Source of the DNA: Brachionus manjavacas
Taxonomy: Eukaryota > Rotifera > Eurotatoria > Ploima > Brachionidae
Assembly: GCA_019054805.1 (NCBI GenBank)
Contig: JAHQIY010000014.1
Coordinates: 1,364,001 to 1,428,000 of the forward strand
DNA length: 64,000 nt
Direction: 5' to 3'
Shown: piece by piece, positions 49,501 through 60,592 of the stretch
Layout of the letters: each line of letters opens with the position of its first letter
Position numbering within the stretch: position 1 is the stretch's first letter
Program-made: the position numbers and the translations under genes
The notes under the pieces: generated by a model
What the model saw: the letters and a program-made list of their open reading frames with translations, nothing else
Database searches by the model: none
What the model was told of the DNA's origin: nothing

Positions 49501-51384
49501 TCTTGACGAATTTATGAGAAATATGTTAGGACAAGGTTGAGTCATTCTATTCCAATAATTGTCAGACTGGTTAAGAATATAAAGCGGGTTTTGAGTCAGA
49601 ATATGACTCAAAATCCGCTTTATATTCGGTTTTAATTTACTTTAAATCTTTTATTATTTTTTTAATTATGAAGGCAAAAAGATGAACAAACACAGTGATG
49701 TTCCATCTTTTGTTTTTTAAAAAAATTTACGTAAAATATTGTAATTTTTCCAGAGTTTACATAAATTTCCAAAAGTAAAAAATCAAAAAATTGCCAAATT
49801 TTACGTAAAATTAAAATTCAACATATTACATGAATTGTTTTGAAAGAATTTCCAACAAATTTAAGAGCTGTGATGTCTTTTTTGTTTCTTGGGATGTAAA
49901 AGAACTTGGTGTTTTCTTTTTAAAGAGATTTTTTTATAATTTAAAAGCATTTTAATCATAAAATAAATCAAACAAATTCATTTAATTTACGTTTTATAAT
50001 TAACTCACTCAAAAGACACCAAAGTTCTTAAAAATTTTTCTCGACTTTTATTCTTGTTTTTTAAATTCAAATAATTCTTTTAAATTTCAATCATTTTTTA
50101 AAAATCGAACAGATGATTTATAGTCTTTTAAAGAAAAATTTTCTTTATTTAAAATTTTTATTTCGTTTTAGAAAGATCATAAAGACTAAAAAGGCTATGC
50201 AAAATTAGCAATTTTATATTTTTTTAGAAATTTTAGTTAGTTCCAGTAATTATGGATCCAGTAATTAATAAATTCTCAATTATTTACTATTTTTTTAAAA
50301 GAATCAAAGCTATCTAAAAATAAAATAAAATTACTTTATAGTATGCATTTCTTATTTTTAAAATTTCATCACTCAAGGACAAGACATATTTGTCGACCGT
50401 TCTATTATTGCTGTACTGTTGAATATCGATTGAATCATCACTTCTAAGCTCAATATGAGATATTAACAATTTATTGATGACATTTTGAACTGCTTTTATG
50501 TCACTACCGGGCGTAGCTGTTAAAGCTATGATCCGAAAATTTTTGTTTGACTCACTAATTGACTCAATAACTTTACAAAATGCATAGTCGCCTAGAGCTT
50601 TATGAGCTTCGTCTATCACAACACATTTTATTAAATCAGCATCAACAGTTCCTCTCAATATGTCATTTGAAATTACTTGTGGAGTCAGAAAAAAAACTCT
50701 TTTTGTATTCCAAAGTAGTTTGCGTTTTTCGGGCGCCATTTGGCCTGTCATCGATGTCATGTCATTTTTAGGTATACCAACTATTTGATAGCAAGCATCG
50801 GATTGTTGATTTACTAGAGGTTTAGTCGGAGCCATGAATATTGTCTTTCCCAATGGATACCAGCGGTAAAAATTGTACATGACAACAGCGGCAATAAATG
50901 TTTTTCCCATTCCTGTCGGCAACACGACCATTGTATTCTTATGCAAGCACTGTTCCACAATACTGAACTGATATGAACGTATTGGCTGGTTTTCATTTAC
51001 CGGATAAATCCACACTGATCCCGAATTAAAATCAAATCCAGTAGTGTCCGTGAATTGAGTTGATTGAAGAGCATTTTCATCTATTCCGAGTGTGAGCTTT
51101 TCCATTGTGTTGTCTTCATCTATCGTGGAAGCGTTAACTTTAGAGATACTTTGGAAATCATGGACGGTCTGATTTACCGAGTAGCTGGTTAAAAATGCAT
51201 CAGTTGAATTAACTAGCTCTAAATCATCATCTTGAACCATTGCGAGATCAATAGTGTCGGGAGGCTTTGACGGTTCGGATACCGATTTTTCCGAATTGGT
51301 CGGCTTCCAACATTGGAACAGTGTCTTTTGGAGGTTATCTGAAGATGGTGCTTGTCGTGTCAATTTTTGACTTGATTTTTTCAT
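43537..51384 (-). CDS. FANCM: FANCM, Fanconi anaemia DNA translocase (1715 residues, complete)
   Basis: Twelve exons: 51384-50335, 49396-49029, 48979-48891, 48827-47074, 47013-46807, 45984-45858, 45807-44948, 44896-44840, 44323-44206, 44153-44045, 43994-43668 and 43618-43537. The total is 5148 bp with all phases consistent. FANCM is a nuclear DEAH-type translocase that remodels stalled forks and recruits the Fanconi core complex. Walker A is LPTGMGKTFIAAVVM (about residue 160), the DEAH box VVIDEAHKALGDYAF (about 257), and helicase motifs V/VI read STCVGEEGLDIGEVDLI and QRMGRTGRKREGRIV (about 560-600). A long acidic, probably disordered middle follows. The C-terminal ERCC4-like fold (about 1486-1610) begins WIIVDASLLTS and has lost the catalytic ERK-type motif (NAVLRFKW). 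Tandem helix-hairpin-helix sequence ends the protein (FYISLPNLSIVNSLYL, RKARKLLRFLIDS). The GTTTGT donor of exon 10 is weak but gives the only consistent frame. Confidence 0.95.
46130..46575 (+). repeat. TTTACGTAAA-type repeat, copy C (in a FANCM intron)
   Basis: Many near-palindromic TTTACGTAAA, TTTACATAAA and CGTAAATT units are packed between exons 5 and 6. The block ends in CCGGAACACCACTGTACGC, which resembles the ATGGAACATCACTGTGTTTG end of copy B when copy B is read on its minus strand. Confidence 0.6.
49575..49627. repeat. Short perfect hairpin in the first FANCM intron
   Basis: Arms 49575-49598 and 49604-49627 pair over 24 bases with one mismatch around a 5-base loop GAATA. The arm contains TATAAAGCGG and TTTTGAGTCA. 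It lies next to repeat copy B. Confidence 0.85.
49690..50045 (-). repeat. TTTACGTAAA-type repeat, copy B (in a FANCM intron)
   Basis: The reverse complement contains CTTTTGAGTGAGTTAAT, AAGAAACAAAAAAGAC and AGCTCTTAAAT, then several TTTACGTAAA-like units, in the same order as copy A at 2019-2300. It lies between exons 1 and 2 of FANCM. Confidence 0.65.
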
Positions 51385-52203
51385 TATTTTTTAACACTTG
51401 AATTTTTTATTATGATTTAAAAAATTTATTCGTACAAAATTTTTAATTTTTTAAAAGAAATGTCTTGCTTAAAATTAAAGTCTTTGAAAGAGAATTAATC
51501 ATTTTTTTAAAAGTTTGTGACGATTAATTAATAAAATTTTATTTAAATAAATTAAGCCACTGAAAGAGGTCTAGGTTTTTGACAACCACAAATCATGAAA
51601 TCTATGACATTTTTCAAGAGCTAAGTGTTGAAAGAAGAATTCTGATTCTGACAACGAAAAACAAGGCCTAGAAAATTTAAGGATAGCTCGGTTTAGAGTT
51701 GACTAAAAACTGTGTACAATTAGATAAAATAAGAAATAAAAACAAAGCCAAAAATATCGAATGCAGTTAGAATAATTATAATAATACCTTTTAATTAAAA
51801 AAAATAATAAAAATTTAACTAAAAATATGCTTTAGTGTTAAAAGGTAGAATTAAGAGTTTTGATTTGAAAATTTGTAATTGAGGTATAAATAAAAAAATT
51901 TTCAACTAAGCATTTTAATTAATATTAAAATTAAATTTAATATTATAAAAAAATGTAAATAAACGTTTTTTAAAGTTAGATCATAAATTTTTTATGTAAA
52001 AATTTCGGTCTAATTTTTAATATAAAATTATATGATTATTATTAAGGCATAAAATAGTTGAAGGTTTGTTTCAATGTCACTGAAATAAAGAAAACATTTT
52101 TTTAAATTTTTATTATAAAAATTACGATACAAAAACATTTTTTTGTTTTTAAGGCATTATAAACGGCAGATAATATAATTGCATAGAATAATAGAAAAAA
52201 AAC
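51385..52203. other. Intergenic, FANCM 5' flank and CDC25 3' flank
   Basis: About 0.8 kb. The first 350 bp next to FANCM (51550-51720) are less AT-rich and probably carry its promoter. AATAAA-type sites for the CDC25 transcript lie near 52080-52200 on the minus strand. No gene is visible. Confidence 0.4.
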
Positions 52204-53022
52204 TTAAAAAGATAATTTTGTTCTAGTGGTAAATTTTGATTTTGAATTAACTCTTGTTTCTTCCCAAGTTTTGGATTTGCGTCTAAAATACTTCATCTCA
52301 TTTCTATAAGAATCGTTCAACATAGGCATGTAACTTTTAGGTTCACACATTTGTATATAATTTTCATAAAACGATTTATATCCTCCTTCCAAGAGATAAA
52401 TTTCAGGATAACATAGATTTGGATAGCAATGCTTGTTAATCAGACGATCTATTTCTCTAATATCTCTCATCAACTTTGGTCCGCGCTCGATTGAGAATTC
52501 ACAATGAAAAACCAGAACTACCCGCTTGCCATTCTCACATGATATAGGCTCATTGAACAATTTTTTAACCAGCATTTCTTTTTCATAGCTACTTTCAGCA
52601 TTGATGATATGTCCCCCATTGTATTCGTAGGGATATCTGGCATCGAGGATCAAATATTTTCCTATGATATCATCGAACTTTCCACTGATCAAATCTACCA
52701 GTGTTTTTGCGTCAATTGAGGCCAAATCCTGGTGTTTAGTTTTACATAGGGTGGGCAGAGTGTGGTATGTTGACATGTCACCAATAAGTCTTTCATTTGA
52801 GTAGACATTTTGTTCGCTTTGGGTGATTAATTTTGGTGATTTGGAACATAAGTCAGAGTCAAGTTTGTCATAATCAAAGGAAAGTTCATCCATAAAGGTG
52901 TCTAGACTGTCAATCGAATGATCGGAAAAATTGCTTCCACATGAGTTTTGGTCAATGTAAGCAAAAGATTCAGGTGAATTAAATTGGAAACTTTTTTTTG
53001 TATTTTTATTTTTGTATTCCAT
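52204..53022 (-). CDS. CDC25: CDC25-type dual-specificity phosphatase (272 residues)
   Basis: Single exon. CDC25 removes inhibitory phosphates from cyclin-dependent kinases at mitotic entry. The rhodanese-fold catalytic domain fills residues about 85-255: LILDARYPYEYNGGHIINA, then the P-loop HCEFSIERGPKLMRDIREID (Cys about 173, with the C-x5-R arrangement intact), YPEIYLLEGGYKSFYENY, and the family-typical CEPKSYMPMLNDSYRNEM. The regulatory N-terminus is only about 85 residues, against several hundred in vertebrate CDC25s, and lacks an obvious long Ser-Pro array. The C-terminal tail is basic and short. It is intact and very likely active. No further upstream exon is evident, but one cannot be excluded. 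Confidence 0.94.
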   Translation of the reverse strand: MEYKNKNTKKSFQFNSPESFAYIDQNSCGSNFSDHSIDSLDTFMDELSFDYDKLDSDLCSKSPKLITQSEQNVYSNERLIGDMSTYHTLPTLCKTKHQDLASIDAKTLVDLISGKFDDIIGKYLILDARYPYEYNGGHIINAESSYEKEMLVKKLFNEPISCENGKRVVLVFHCEFSIERGPKLMRDIREIDRLINKHCYPNLCYPEIYLLEGGYKSFYENYIQMCEPKSYMPMLNDSYRNEMKYFRRKSKTWEETRVNSKSKFTTRTKLSF

Positions 53023-53265
53023 TTTATCTAAATTATAAAGAAAACTGTAAAAAAAGTTTGTTTTTATACCTGTCTGATAGGTGTATATGGGCTAATTGAA
53101 TAAATTAATTAAACTAATTTAACTAATGCTATTACTAACATGATTTTTTACACATTGAAATTTCCTGAACGAACCGGAATGAATATTTATTACTATTTTT
53201 ATTGACATAAAGTTTTAGTTAAGTTGTCAATTTGGCCAAGTTTTACAGTTTTATCGGTGAATAAA

Positions 53266-53418
53266 ATGGACAACTTTAATTGCAAGACTAGAGAATTGGA
53301 CAAAAATGGTATCCCTCGGCGAAGACTTATCGAACAAAGCGGCTGTAATATCCTGGCCAAATATTATAGCTGTAATTTATTAGACTTCAAGCTGTTTAAA
53401 AAAAAAAAAGAAGTTTAG
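53266..53418 (+). CDS. Small orphan open frame, 50 codons, doubtful
   Basis: Starts MDNFNCKTRELDKNGIP and ends in a lysine run made by a poly-A tract. Base composition is less AT-biased than the surroundings, a feature of exons in this window. I recognise no family. It may be an exon of a gene whose other parts I cannot see, possibly with the next frame, or chance. Confidence 0.2.
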   Translation: MDNFNCKTRELDKNGIPRRRLIEQSGCNILAKYYSCNLLDFKLFKKKKEV

Positions 53419-53548
53419 CAATTTTCTCAGTTATATCTGACAGTTTATATCGGTAGCGTTGAAACCAGATGATATTTATTACTTTTAAATGTATAATTAT
53501 CTAATGTAATTTAAACTATTTATAGCTTAATTGTTTAATTGTGGTTTT

Positions 53549-53719
53549 ATGGCTTCGATAAGTGTAGAAAATATTTGTACCTTTAACAAAAAAATGCATT
53601 CAATTTGTACCAAAGATGAACAAATCCGCTATCGCACCTATCCATGTATCATGAATTCAATTCGAATGAAACGTTTTTTTAATTTGAACAAATTTGAACA
53701 AAATTTGGTGCTAATTTAA
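53549..53719 (+). CDS. Small orphan open frame, 56 codons, doubtful
   Basis: Starts MASISVENICTFNKKMHSIC and continues through RYRTYPCIMNSIRMKRFF. It has several cysteines but no motif I can place. It lies 130 bp after the previous small frame and could be a second exon of the same unknown gene. Confidence 0.18.
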   Translation: MASISVENICTFNKKMHSICTKDEQIRYRTYPCIMNSIRMKRFFNLNKFEQNLVLI

Positions 53720-53915
53720 TTAAACTGTTTCAAAAATTTAGAGGCTTTTTTTTTAATTTTGATTGCCGACGAAATGATTTTTGAAAAAAAAATCACATGC
53801 TTTATATTTTTACAGTGTAAAAATTAAGAATTGATTAGTTTATAAACTAATTGAAAAATCTTCCTTTTTCCTCTTTTTTCCTCATATTAATTTTATTAAA
53901 TTTTTTTTCTGTAAT

Positions 53916-54225
53916 AAAGCTCCTTCAGATTAATAAAAAAAATCAAAATAAAATAAAGTCGAATAAGATAAGTATAAGTGATATAAAAAATAGCTTAAAA
54001 TAGAAGAAAATAAAAATTAGATATATCGAAATAAAGGGTAACATGGAGCAAATTGTTAAAATTTTTGCTTTCAGGAAAAAAAGAAATATTTAGGTAGCTT
54101 AGACCTCAGATGTTAAAATTTTGTTTTACTTTCTAACTTATCATATTATTTACTTAGCTTTTCTTTTTAATCGTTTCTTTAATTTTATTTTATTTTGGTG
54201 TTATATTTTATTCTGAAGGAGCTTT
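53916..54225. repeat. MITE-like element bounded by inverted AAAGCTCCTTCAGA termini
   Basis: AAAGCTCCTTCAGA at 53916-53929 is matched by its exact reverse complement at 54212-54225, enclosing about 280 bp of A/T-rich sequence without coding potential. A third copy of the core (GGGCTCCTTCAGAATAAATT) occurs at about 7650-7669, followed by an A-run. This raises the alternative that the motif is the 3' end of a retroelement present in two opposite copies. No target-site duplication is clear. Confidence 0.4.
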
Positions 54226-57097
54226 AGCTAGCTATAGATAAATAGATATAAAATAAATGATGATGATATTTATACTAATTTTTTATTTTATTTATTTTAA
54301 TTTTCTTAAATTTTTTTTATTTAAACTCTCCAAAAATAAAAAAAATGTATAAATAAATAATAATAATAATTATTAAAAGGTTTATAGATATATTCAAAAT
54401 AATCTTAGAATCTTATTAAAAAATTTTGAGACATTCTGTTCAAGTGGTTGAAAATATGGTGGAAGAATTTAGAGCGGTTTAAAAAATAAGATTTATGGAA
54501 TACACTTCTAATTAAAAAGTAATTTTTAATTAAATTTTTTTTCAGTTAATCAATGAAATAGAAATTTTTTCTTTAACAAAGCTGAACATATTCCTCCTTA
54601 ATACAGATAAATAAATAAATCCCTTTAAATATACAAAAGAAAAAAGATTTATGGGAAAAGAACTAAATGTTTAAAAAATTTAATTTTACTTATATTAAAC
54701 TACATTCAAGATTAACTATTTACAGAAATATTTGATGATCAATTATGAATTTTGTATTCATGAGTTTAATTTAATTTTAATTTGATAAATTCACTGATAA
54801 CCAGATTGTAAAATCGATACCAAAAAGGTCTTTCATAAATACACTTATTTTATGTATTCTATTCTTTCTTGTAAAAATACGGTATTTATTTAATTTATTT
54901 TTTATTTTTTTAGCTAGTAATCTTAAATATTTTTTAAAAAATTTCTTTCATATATTTAAAAAAATGGTATTAACAGAGTTGTTTAAAAGTCACAATTCAA
55001 AGACTTAATTTTTTCCTTAAAGTCAGGCATTAATATTCGACTTAAATACAACCCTGGATATAAATAAGTAAATATAATAATTATAATTATTTGTATTTTT
55101 TTCCATATTTAAATTATCTTTAAAATTCGATTTTTAAAGTAATTCAACAATTAAAAGTAATTCAAAATAAATAATTTATTATAAATAAAACTGTTTGTTT
55201 ATTTAAATTTGCTTGAGTCTAAATTTTTAAATTAATAAAGATTTTTCTCGAAGTAAAAATATTCATCTTTTATTAAATGTCTAAATTTTTGAATTATAAT
55301 CATTGTTTATCTTTTTTTCCTTAAATTAATCGTTAATTCAAAATAATATACAAAAAAATCTATTTAATTGATTGTTTTTTTGGTAATTTTAAATTAAAAA
55401 ATTGATCAAGTCTTAAACATTTTCACAATAGATTTTTCTTCCTAATTCGAAAAACATTTGTTTATTTTAATTTCTAAAAAATTTAAAAATTCAGAAAATT
55501 TAAATTATATAAATAATGTAACTTCAAGTCTTTTATTTTCAAATCTAAATTGATATTTTATTTATAAATTTCTGTATAATTTGTTATAACTATATTCACT
55601 CGTAAAATTTATGGGCTCTAGCATAAAATATTTTTGACATTTAAATAGATAAATAATTTTTTGTGATTCATTCAACTTTTTTTAATTTTTAAAGCCATAT
55701 TTAAAAAAGAGTAATAAAAAAATTTTTTTTTATTCATTTATTTAACAAAAAATTACTTAATTTTATTTTAATTGAATGAAATCCAAAATGTCGATTCGTG
55801 TTCATCAAATATAAGAAAAAAAATCTCTGTTTTTTTAATTTTTTCATGACTTAAATTAACTTGATTTTTATTTGATTGATATTAAATTATGGTCTTTAAT
55901 TATAACAGAGTTAAATCAAGATTAAAAATAATTAAAAATAAAAATAAGTCAAAACTTTTTGTCTGTGTATATACTGATAAATTTTTATCGTTTTAAGATA
56001 ACTTTCTTAATTTAAAAAAAAATGGAATTTATTAGATAAGCACTGTTTGTTGTATTTTAAAAATTTTTATTAATTATATAATACATGGCGACGAATTTTA
56101 AAGTTTTCAAAATTAGCATTTAATTTTGGGCTTGCTTTATGTAATGATATAATAAAACATTTACTATGATTTCATGTCTAAATTAGCTTTTAGAAATTTA
56201 AAACAATCAGTGTGTTGAACATTTTTTAACAACTATTTTTATTTAAAAATTATAATAATTTTTAATTTGAAGTTTGATATGCTTTTTTTTCAATCAAAAT
56301 TGAAAAGATAGACTAGGATATTCTAAAATGGCTATTGATTTATCTCAAGATTTAAAATAAAATAAATAATTAGCATTTAAATTAATTAAAAAAAATCGAT
56401 TAATCAAAATATTCTTTTTTTTCCCAAAACTCATTTATTGAAAAAAGCTGTAATAAATTCCTATGAGTAGTTTATTGTTGTATGCATAATTATTATATTT
56501 ATCAAATTGAGCTAATAAGTTAAAATTCAGACAGATTCATGTTAATTCTTTTTAACTTTTAAGGAAGCTTTAAAGTGCGTAATAGTTAGAAAATAATCAA
56601 TAATTTTAAATTAAACATTAATAAATGATATTTTCATATTAATTTTCAAATTATAAAAAAGTAGAATTAAATTCTGAAACTTATTACACCTTATTGGAAA
56701 TATTCATTCTATTTTTCTTCTTTTTTTTTCAACTTAGCACTCCGAATATATAAGAACTTCCATCTAAGTCCTTTGAATATAATATTTATTAAACATTTTT
56801 TCTTAATTTAGAGCTGGTTTTCGAAATTTTTTAGTGTGAATAATTTTTTTAAAAATTGAAATATCAATAATTTTGATAAGACTAATTATTTTTTAAAGTT
56901 AAAACCTGAAATATTATGAGTTAAAATTTTTTTTTATTTAGTAGTAGTAGTAGGTGTAATAAATTTAATATCAAATCTAGTATTTTTTTTTCGAAAACAA
57001 AATTAGAGCATATTATTTTAAAGTAAATTTTATTAATTTTCTTAAAAAATTAGAAAAATTTTTAAAAAAAATTTCCATTAATTTTAATTTAGAAAAA
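54226..57097. other. Gene desert, 2.9 kb
   Basis: Extremely AT-rich sequence with no exon-like patch on either strand. A short (TAG)n-like tract occurs at about 56940-56952. The last 100 bp are probably the 3' UTR of the minus-strand ChaC gene. Confidence 0.55.
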
Positions 57098-57808
57098 CTA
57101 GTTATTTTCTAATTGTTTGACCATAGTCTCTAACAAAAACAGATGACTCTCTTGTCTTAAAATTTCATTAAATTCACCATTTTCACATTTTTCATTTTCA
57201 TTTCTCAACAAATGTCTTAGTGCGTGGCATAAATTGTACAAATATTCTTTGTTTGTTCCACTCGGACCAATACTTTTGTATATTTGAGCACTAATGAGAC
57301 TAAGATCTTCACTAGGCGAATAGTACGAGTTGTCCTCATTGGCATAGTAGCAAACGCAAGAAATTGGTTTGCATTCCGAGCCATTTTTTGGATAGAAAGT
57401 CACTTCTTTTAGGCTATAGCCACATTTTTCTCTAAAATGAAGATTCTCAAATGTTTTTTGCATGTTGTCCGAGTGGATTTCATACGCCATTCCGTACACT
57501 TTGTCCCCGTCATTTTCACTCTTTACCAAAGTCACCACTCGACCCATACTTAAAACTGTTAAATATACAACCCACAGGTTGGTGGAGATTTAAATTGAAA
57601 TGAATTACTTATTCGGCGTGCCTCTATGATCATCGCTCAGTAGCCAAAAGTTTCGTCTGTAGTTCTTAACAAATCCATGTATTTTTTTGGTGTACTCAAA
57701 ATCTACTTTCCACAACAGGGATCCATAGCCAAACAAATAGATAACATTATTGACTAGTAGTTTATCTTTTAACAGATTAAACTCTTCGGTGTGATCAGTA
57801 TGATACAT
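57098..57808 (-). CDS. CHAC2: ChaC-type glutathione-specific gamma-glutamylcyclotransferase (216 residues)
   Basis: Two exons: 57808-57609 and 57548-57098, with a 60-bp intron. The enzyme cleaves cytosolic glutathione into 5-oxoproline and Cys-Gly. The substrate loop [16 protein letters not shown] is the family hallmark. [21 protein letters not shown] and [11 protein letters not shown] follow, and the catalytic glutamate is in [17 protein letters not shown]. The C-terminus has [20 protein letters not shown], as in ChaC proteins. The length fits either CHAC1 or CHAC2 (222 and 184 residues in human); the paralogue choice is a guess. Confidence 0.94.
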
Positions 57809-58110
57809 TTTTTTTCACTTAATTAGAATATTTTTTTATTATTTGAAAAAAAAATTTAAGAATAGAAAAAAAAATAATAAAAATTATTTTCATGCATTGC
57901 TTGCATTTTTTTGAACATTTTATATAGTGCTAAAATAATAATAATTTCAAATTTTGCTTCATTTTTTTTCTAATTTTGCATTCTCTCTCTCTTTTTTTCT
58001 ATAAAGCAGAAAATTTCTTTAAGAGAAAATAAAATGCGTATTTTCAATTAAATGGTTTTATTTTGAAAAAAGTTTTTTTTTGATGAATGGTTTGGCCTTA
58101 AGCATCCAAA
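57809..58110. promoter_or_regulatory. Divergent promoter interval, ChaC and FAM199X
   Basis: 302 bp separate the two start codons. It contains a CT-rich tract (TTCTCTCTCTCTTTTTTTC, about 57980-58000), the only compositionally distinct element. Confidence 0.4.
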
Positions 58111-60592
58111 ATGTCCAGCCCATCGAATATGGTGAATTTTCTCGACGTTGATCTAAGTCCTTTCCTGGGCTCAAGTCTCAACCAGTCGAACAGCACTCTG
58201 TTCAATTCAAATCCAAATTTGAGTCTGAACGATTGTTCGGCATCGAACATCGATTTTTCCTATGACTTGCTGCTCGAACCAGATCCGGTTCCAAAGCTAA
58301 AACCCAAAACAGACCAAATGAGCTATTCTGCGAAGCCAACTTCCCAAATAACTCATCAATCAGTGGTAAATCAGCTAAAATCTCATCTAAATCGAGTCAG
58401 CCAAGACTCGACTTATCAAATAGTGTTCACACCGGAAATAAATAACTCAATGCATTTGGACGATTTTAACCTAGCTACGCCAACATCTGAACCAATTCAA
58501 ATCTCAGACACATCTAATTCAAGCTTGAATTTATGTAATTTGCCATCAAGCAACACCATGAACTACATTCAAACTCCTCAGGGCCAGGCCGGTTTCATAT
58601 CCCGGTCCAATTCCCAGCCTGATTTAGCCAATACTGTTAATTTAACTTATTACAACTATTACTATAACACGACTAGTTCTAATAGCTTTAATCAGACTTC
58701 TATTAATAATCAAAAGCTAAAGCGCTACCCAAGCTTGACTTTTATAACCAGTCCGCCAGTGGAGCCAGAGTTTACCAATTTTAATGTTAATGATTTTTTT
58801 TCCAATTCAACTCAAAATACCTATCAGTATGTAAACTCAGGCCATGGACAAAATGTGTCATATTCGTCTACAACAAGCGGGGTGTCGTCCTCTTCATCGT
58901 TGACCACCACTAGCCAAGACGATGGACTTTTTTTGGGTGTTGAGGCAATTACAGATTTTTTGAGCAAAAATTCGGTCAATACAGATTTTCTGGAAGATTT
59001 GCCCGATCTGGAGGATCTGATGTCTTTGGTCACTTTTGAAACCTCTTCGTGCATTTCGTCCTCTTCTGCTCTAACAAATTCTTCAGCTCAATCGGCGCCT
59101 CCTGGTGGTCTTAAGTCCATTGGTCAACCCCTAATGCCTAATTTGTTTGAATACACAGACTTGAATTCGTTAATAATTGACGAAAATTTAAACTTAAGCA
59201 CTTTGGATGAGGTCGATTTGGAAAGGACAACTCGCAGTGCTCCTCCAAGTCCCACTCAGCAAAGAAAAAAACAACGACCTACCACAAATTTACCCTGGAA
59301 TAAAGCGTGGTAATTAAAGAAATAGCTTTTATTTTGTTATTTAAAATTTTATTAATAAAAAAATACCTTTTTTATTTCTGTTTACTTAAAGGAATAAGAT
59401 GGACGATGATGAACATTCGAAAACAGTCAAAGCACTTACAAGAATTATAAATGACGAGATGGGCCTTCGCGAACAACTGGAAATTATCAGAATTCTGAAT
59501 CCGGATATAAAATTAAAACCTACCGACACCCAATTCATTATCGGTAGTTTAATTTTCTTTTTATAATTCTTAACTTTCCAACAAATATTTAGATTTGAAA
59601 ATGATCGATGATGAAAAATTTAAAAGAATCAAAGATGTTATTAAAGTGTATGGAATTTCTTTGACTGAAAAGTCTGTCGTTGAAAGTCCCGATTGTCCTT
59701 TAGCTAAGGTAAATTTTTTATGAAGCTGATCAATTTTTTTAAAGAGTTTATCTTTCTGCTATCAACTAAATAAGTGCTTATGAAAAGTTGGCTTGATAAT
59801 TAAATGGATTAGTCAAAAAAAATAATTAAATGTGATGGATAGATTTTATTTATTTTTAAACGCATCTGTTTCTTAGTATTTTTATTTAAGAAAATTTCGT
59901 TGTCAAATTCAGTTCAATTATTATTCATTTTTTTTTAAGAAAATTATATTAAAATTTAAAAAAATTCTTCCCAAGTTGCACTATCTTTAATCTAAATTAA
60001 ATTTTTTAATGGAACAACAACAAAAAATTTAAAATCAATATGATTTTAGTTTCATTATTGATTTGATTGATCTAAAAAATAAATTAAAGATTTTATTTCA
60101 GGTAAAAAAGTTGAAAAATGAAATTTTCGCGAGTTTTTTTAAAACAAAAAGAGAAATATTTGTTCAATTGGGACTGAATTTCACAATGACCGAGATAATG
60201 ATAGCATTAGGTTATTTTCTTTTGATTTTAAATCGTATTTTCACCATTCTTAGTTGAAAAATTATTTCCAAAAAAAAGAAAAGAAATTTTTTTTATATTA
60301 ATTTTATTTAATTTTTTGATTTATTCTTTTTTAAATTCATTAAACAATTTATGTTAATTGTTAATTTTTGATAAAAATAAGAAAAATTGTAAAAATGAAA
60401 TTAAATCTAAAAATTACAATTTAGCGAGAATTGAGAATAAAACGAGCTCAGCAGCGATTGAAGTTGAAGCAAAAAAAAGAACAGCGTCAAGTCCTTAAGG
60501 AGAATAAGAGTGGATTGTTCTGCCAAACCCAAGTAATTCCGCTTAGAAGTGTTCTGCCAGAAGAGGACACCGACATCGATATTCTTGGCTAG
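58111..60592 (+). CDS. FAM199X: FAM199X homologue (544 residues)
   Basis: Four exons: 58111-59309, 59392-59543, 59593-59708 and 60425-60592, all in phase. The first exon encodes a long Ser/Asn-rich, probably disordered region with an acidic patch (DFLEDLPDLEDLMSLVTFE). The conserved core spans the first junction, as in FAM199X: KKQRPTTNLPWNKAW, then LTRIINDEMGLREQLEIIRI, KPTDTQFIIDL, DDEKFKRIKDVIK. The basic C-terminus LKLKQKKEQRQVLKENKSGL ends DTDIDILG, like the family's coiled basic tail and acidic D-x-D-x-L end. The molecular role of the family is unknown to me. The N-terminal region is much longer than in the 388-residue human protein. The 0.7-kb last intron contains a small open frame (60063-60257) judged not coding. 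Confidence 0.88.

Noticed and set aside
60063-60257. 64-codon frame inside the last FAM199X intron
   Set aside because: Including it would break the conserved C-terminus; composition matches non-coding DNA.
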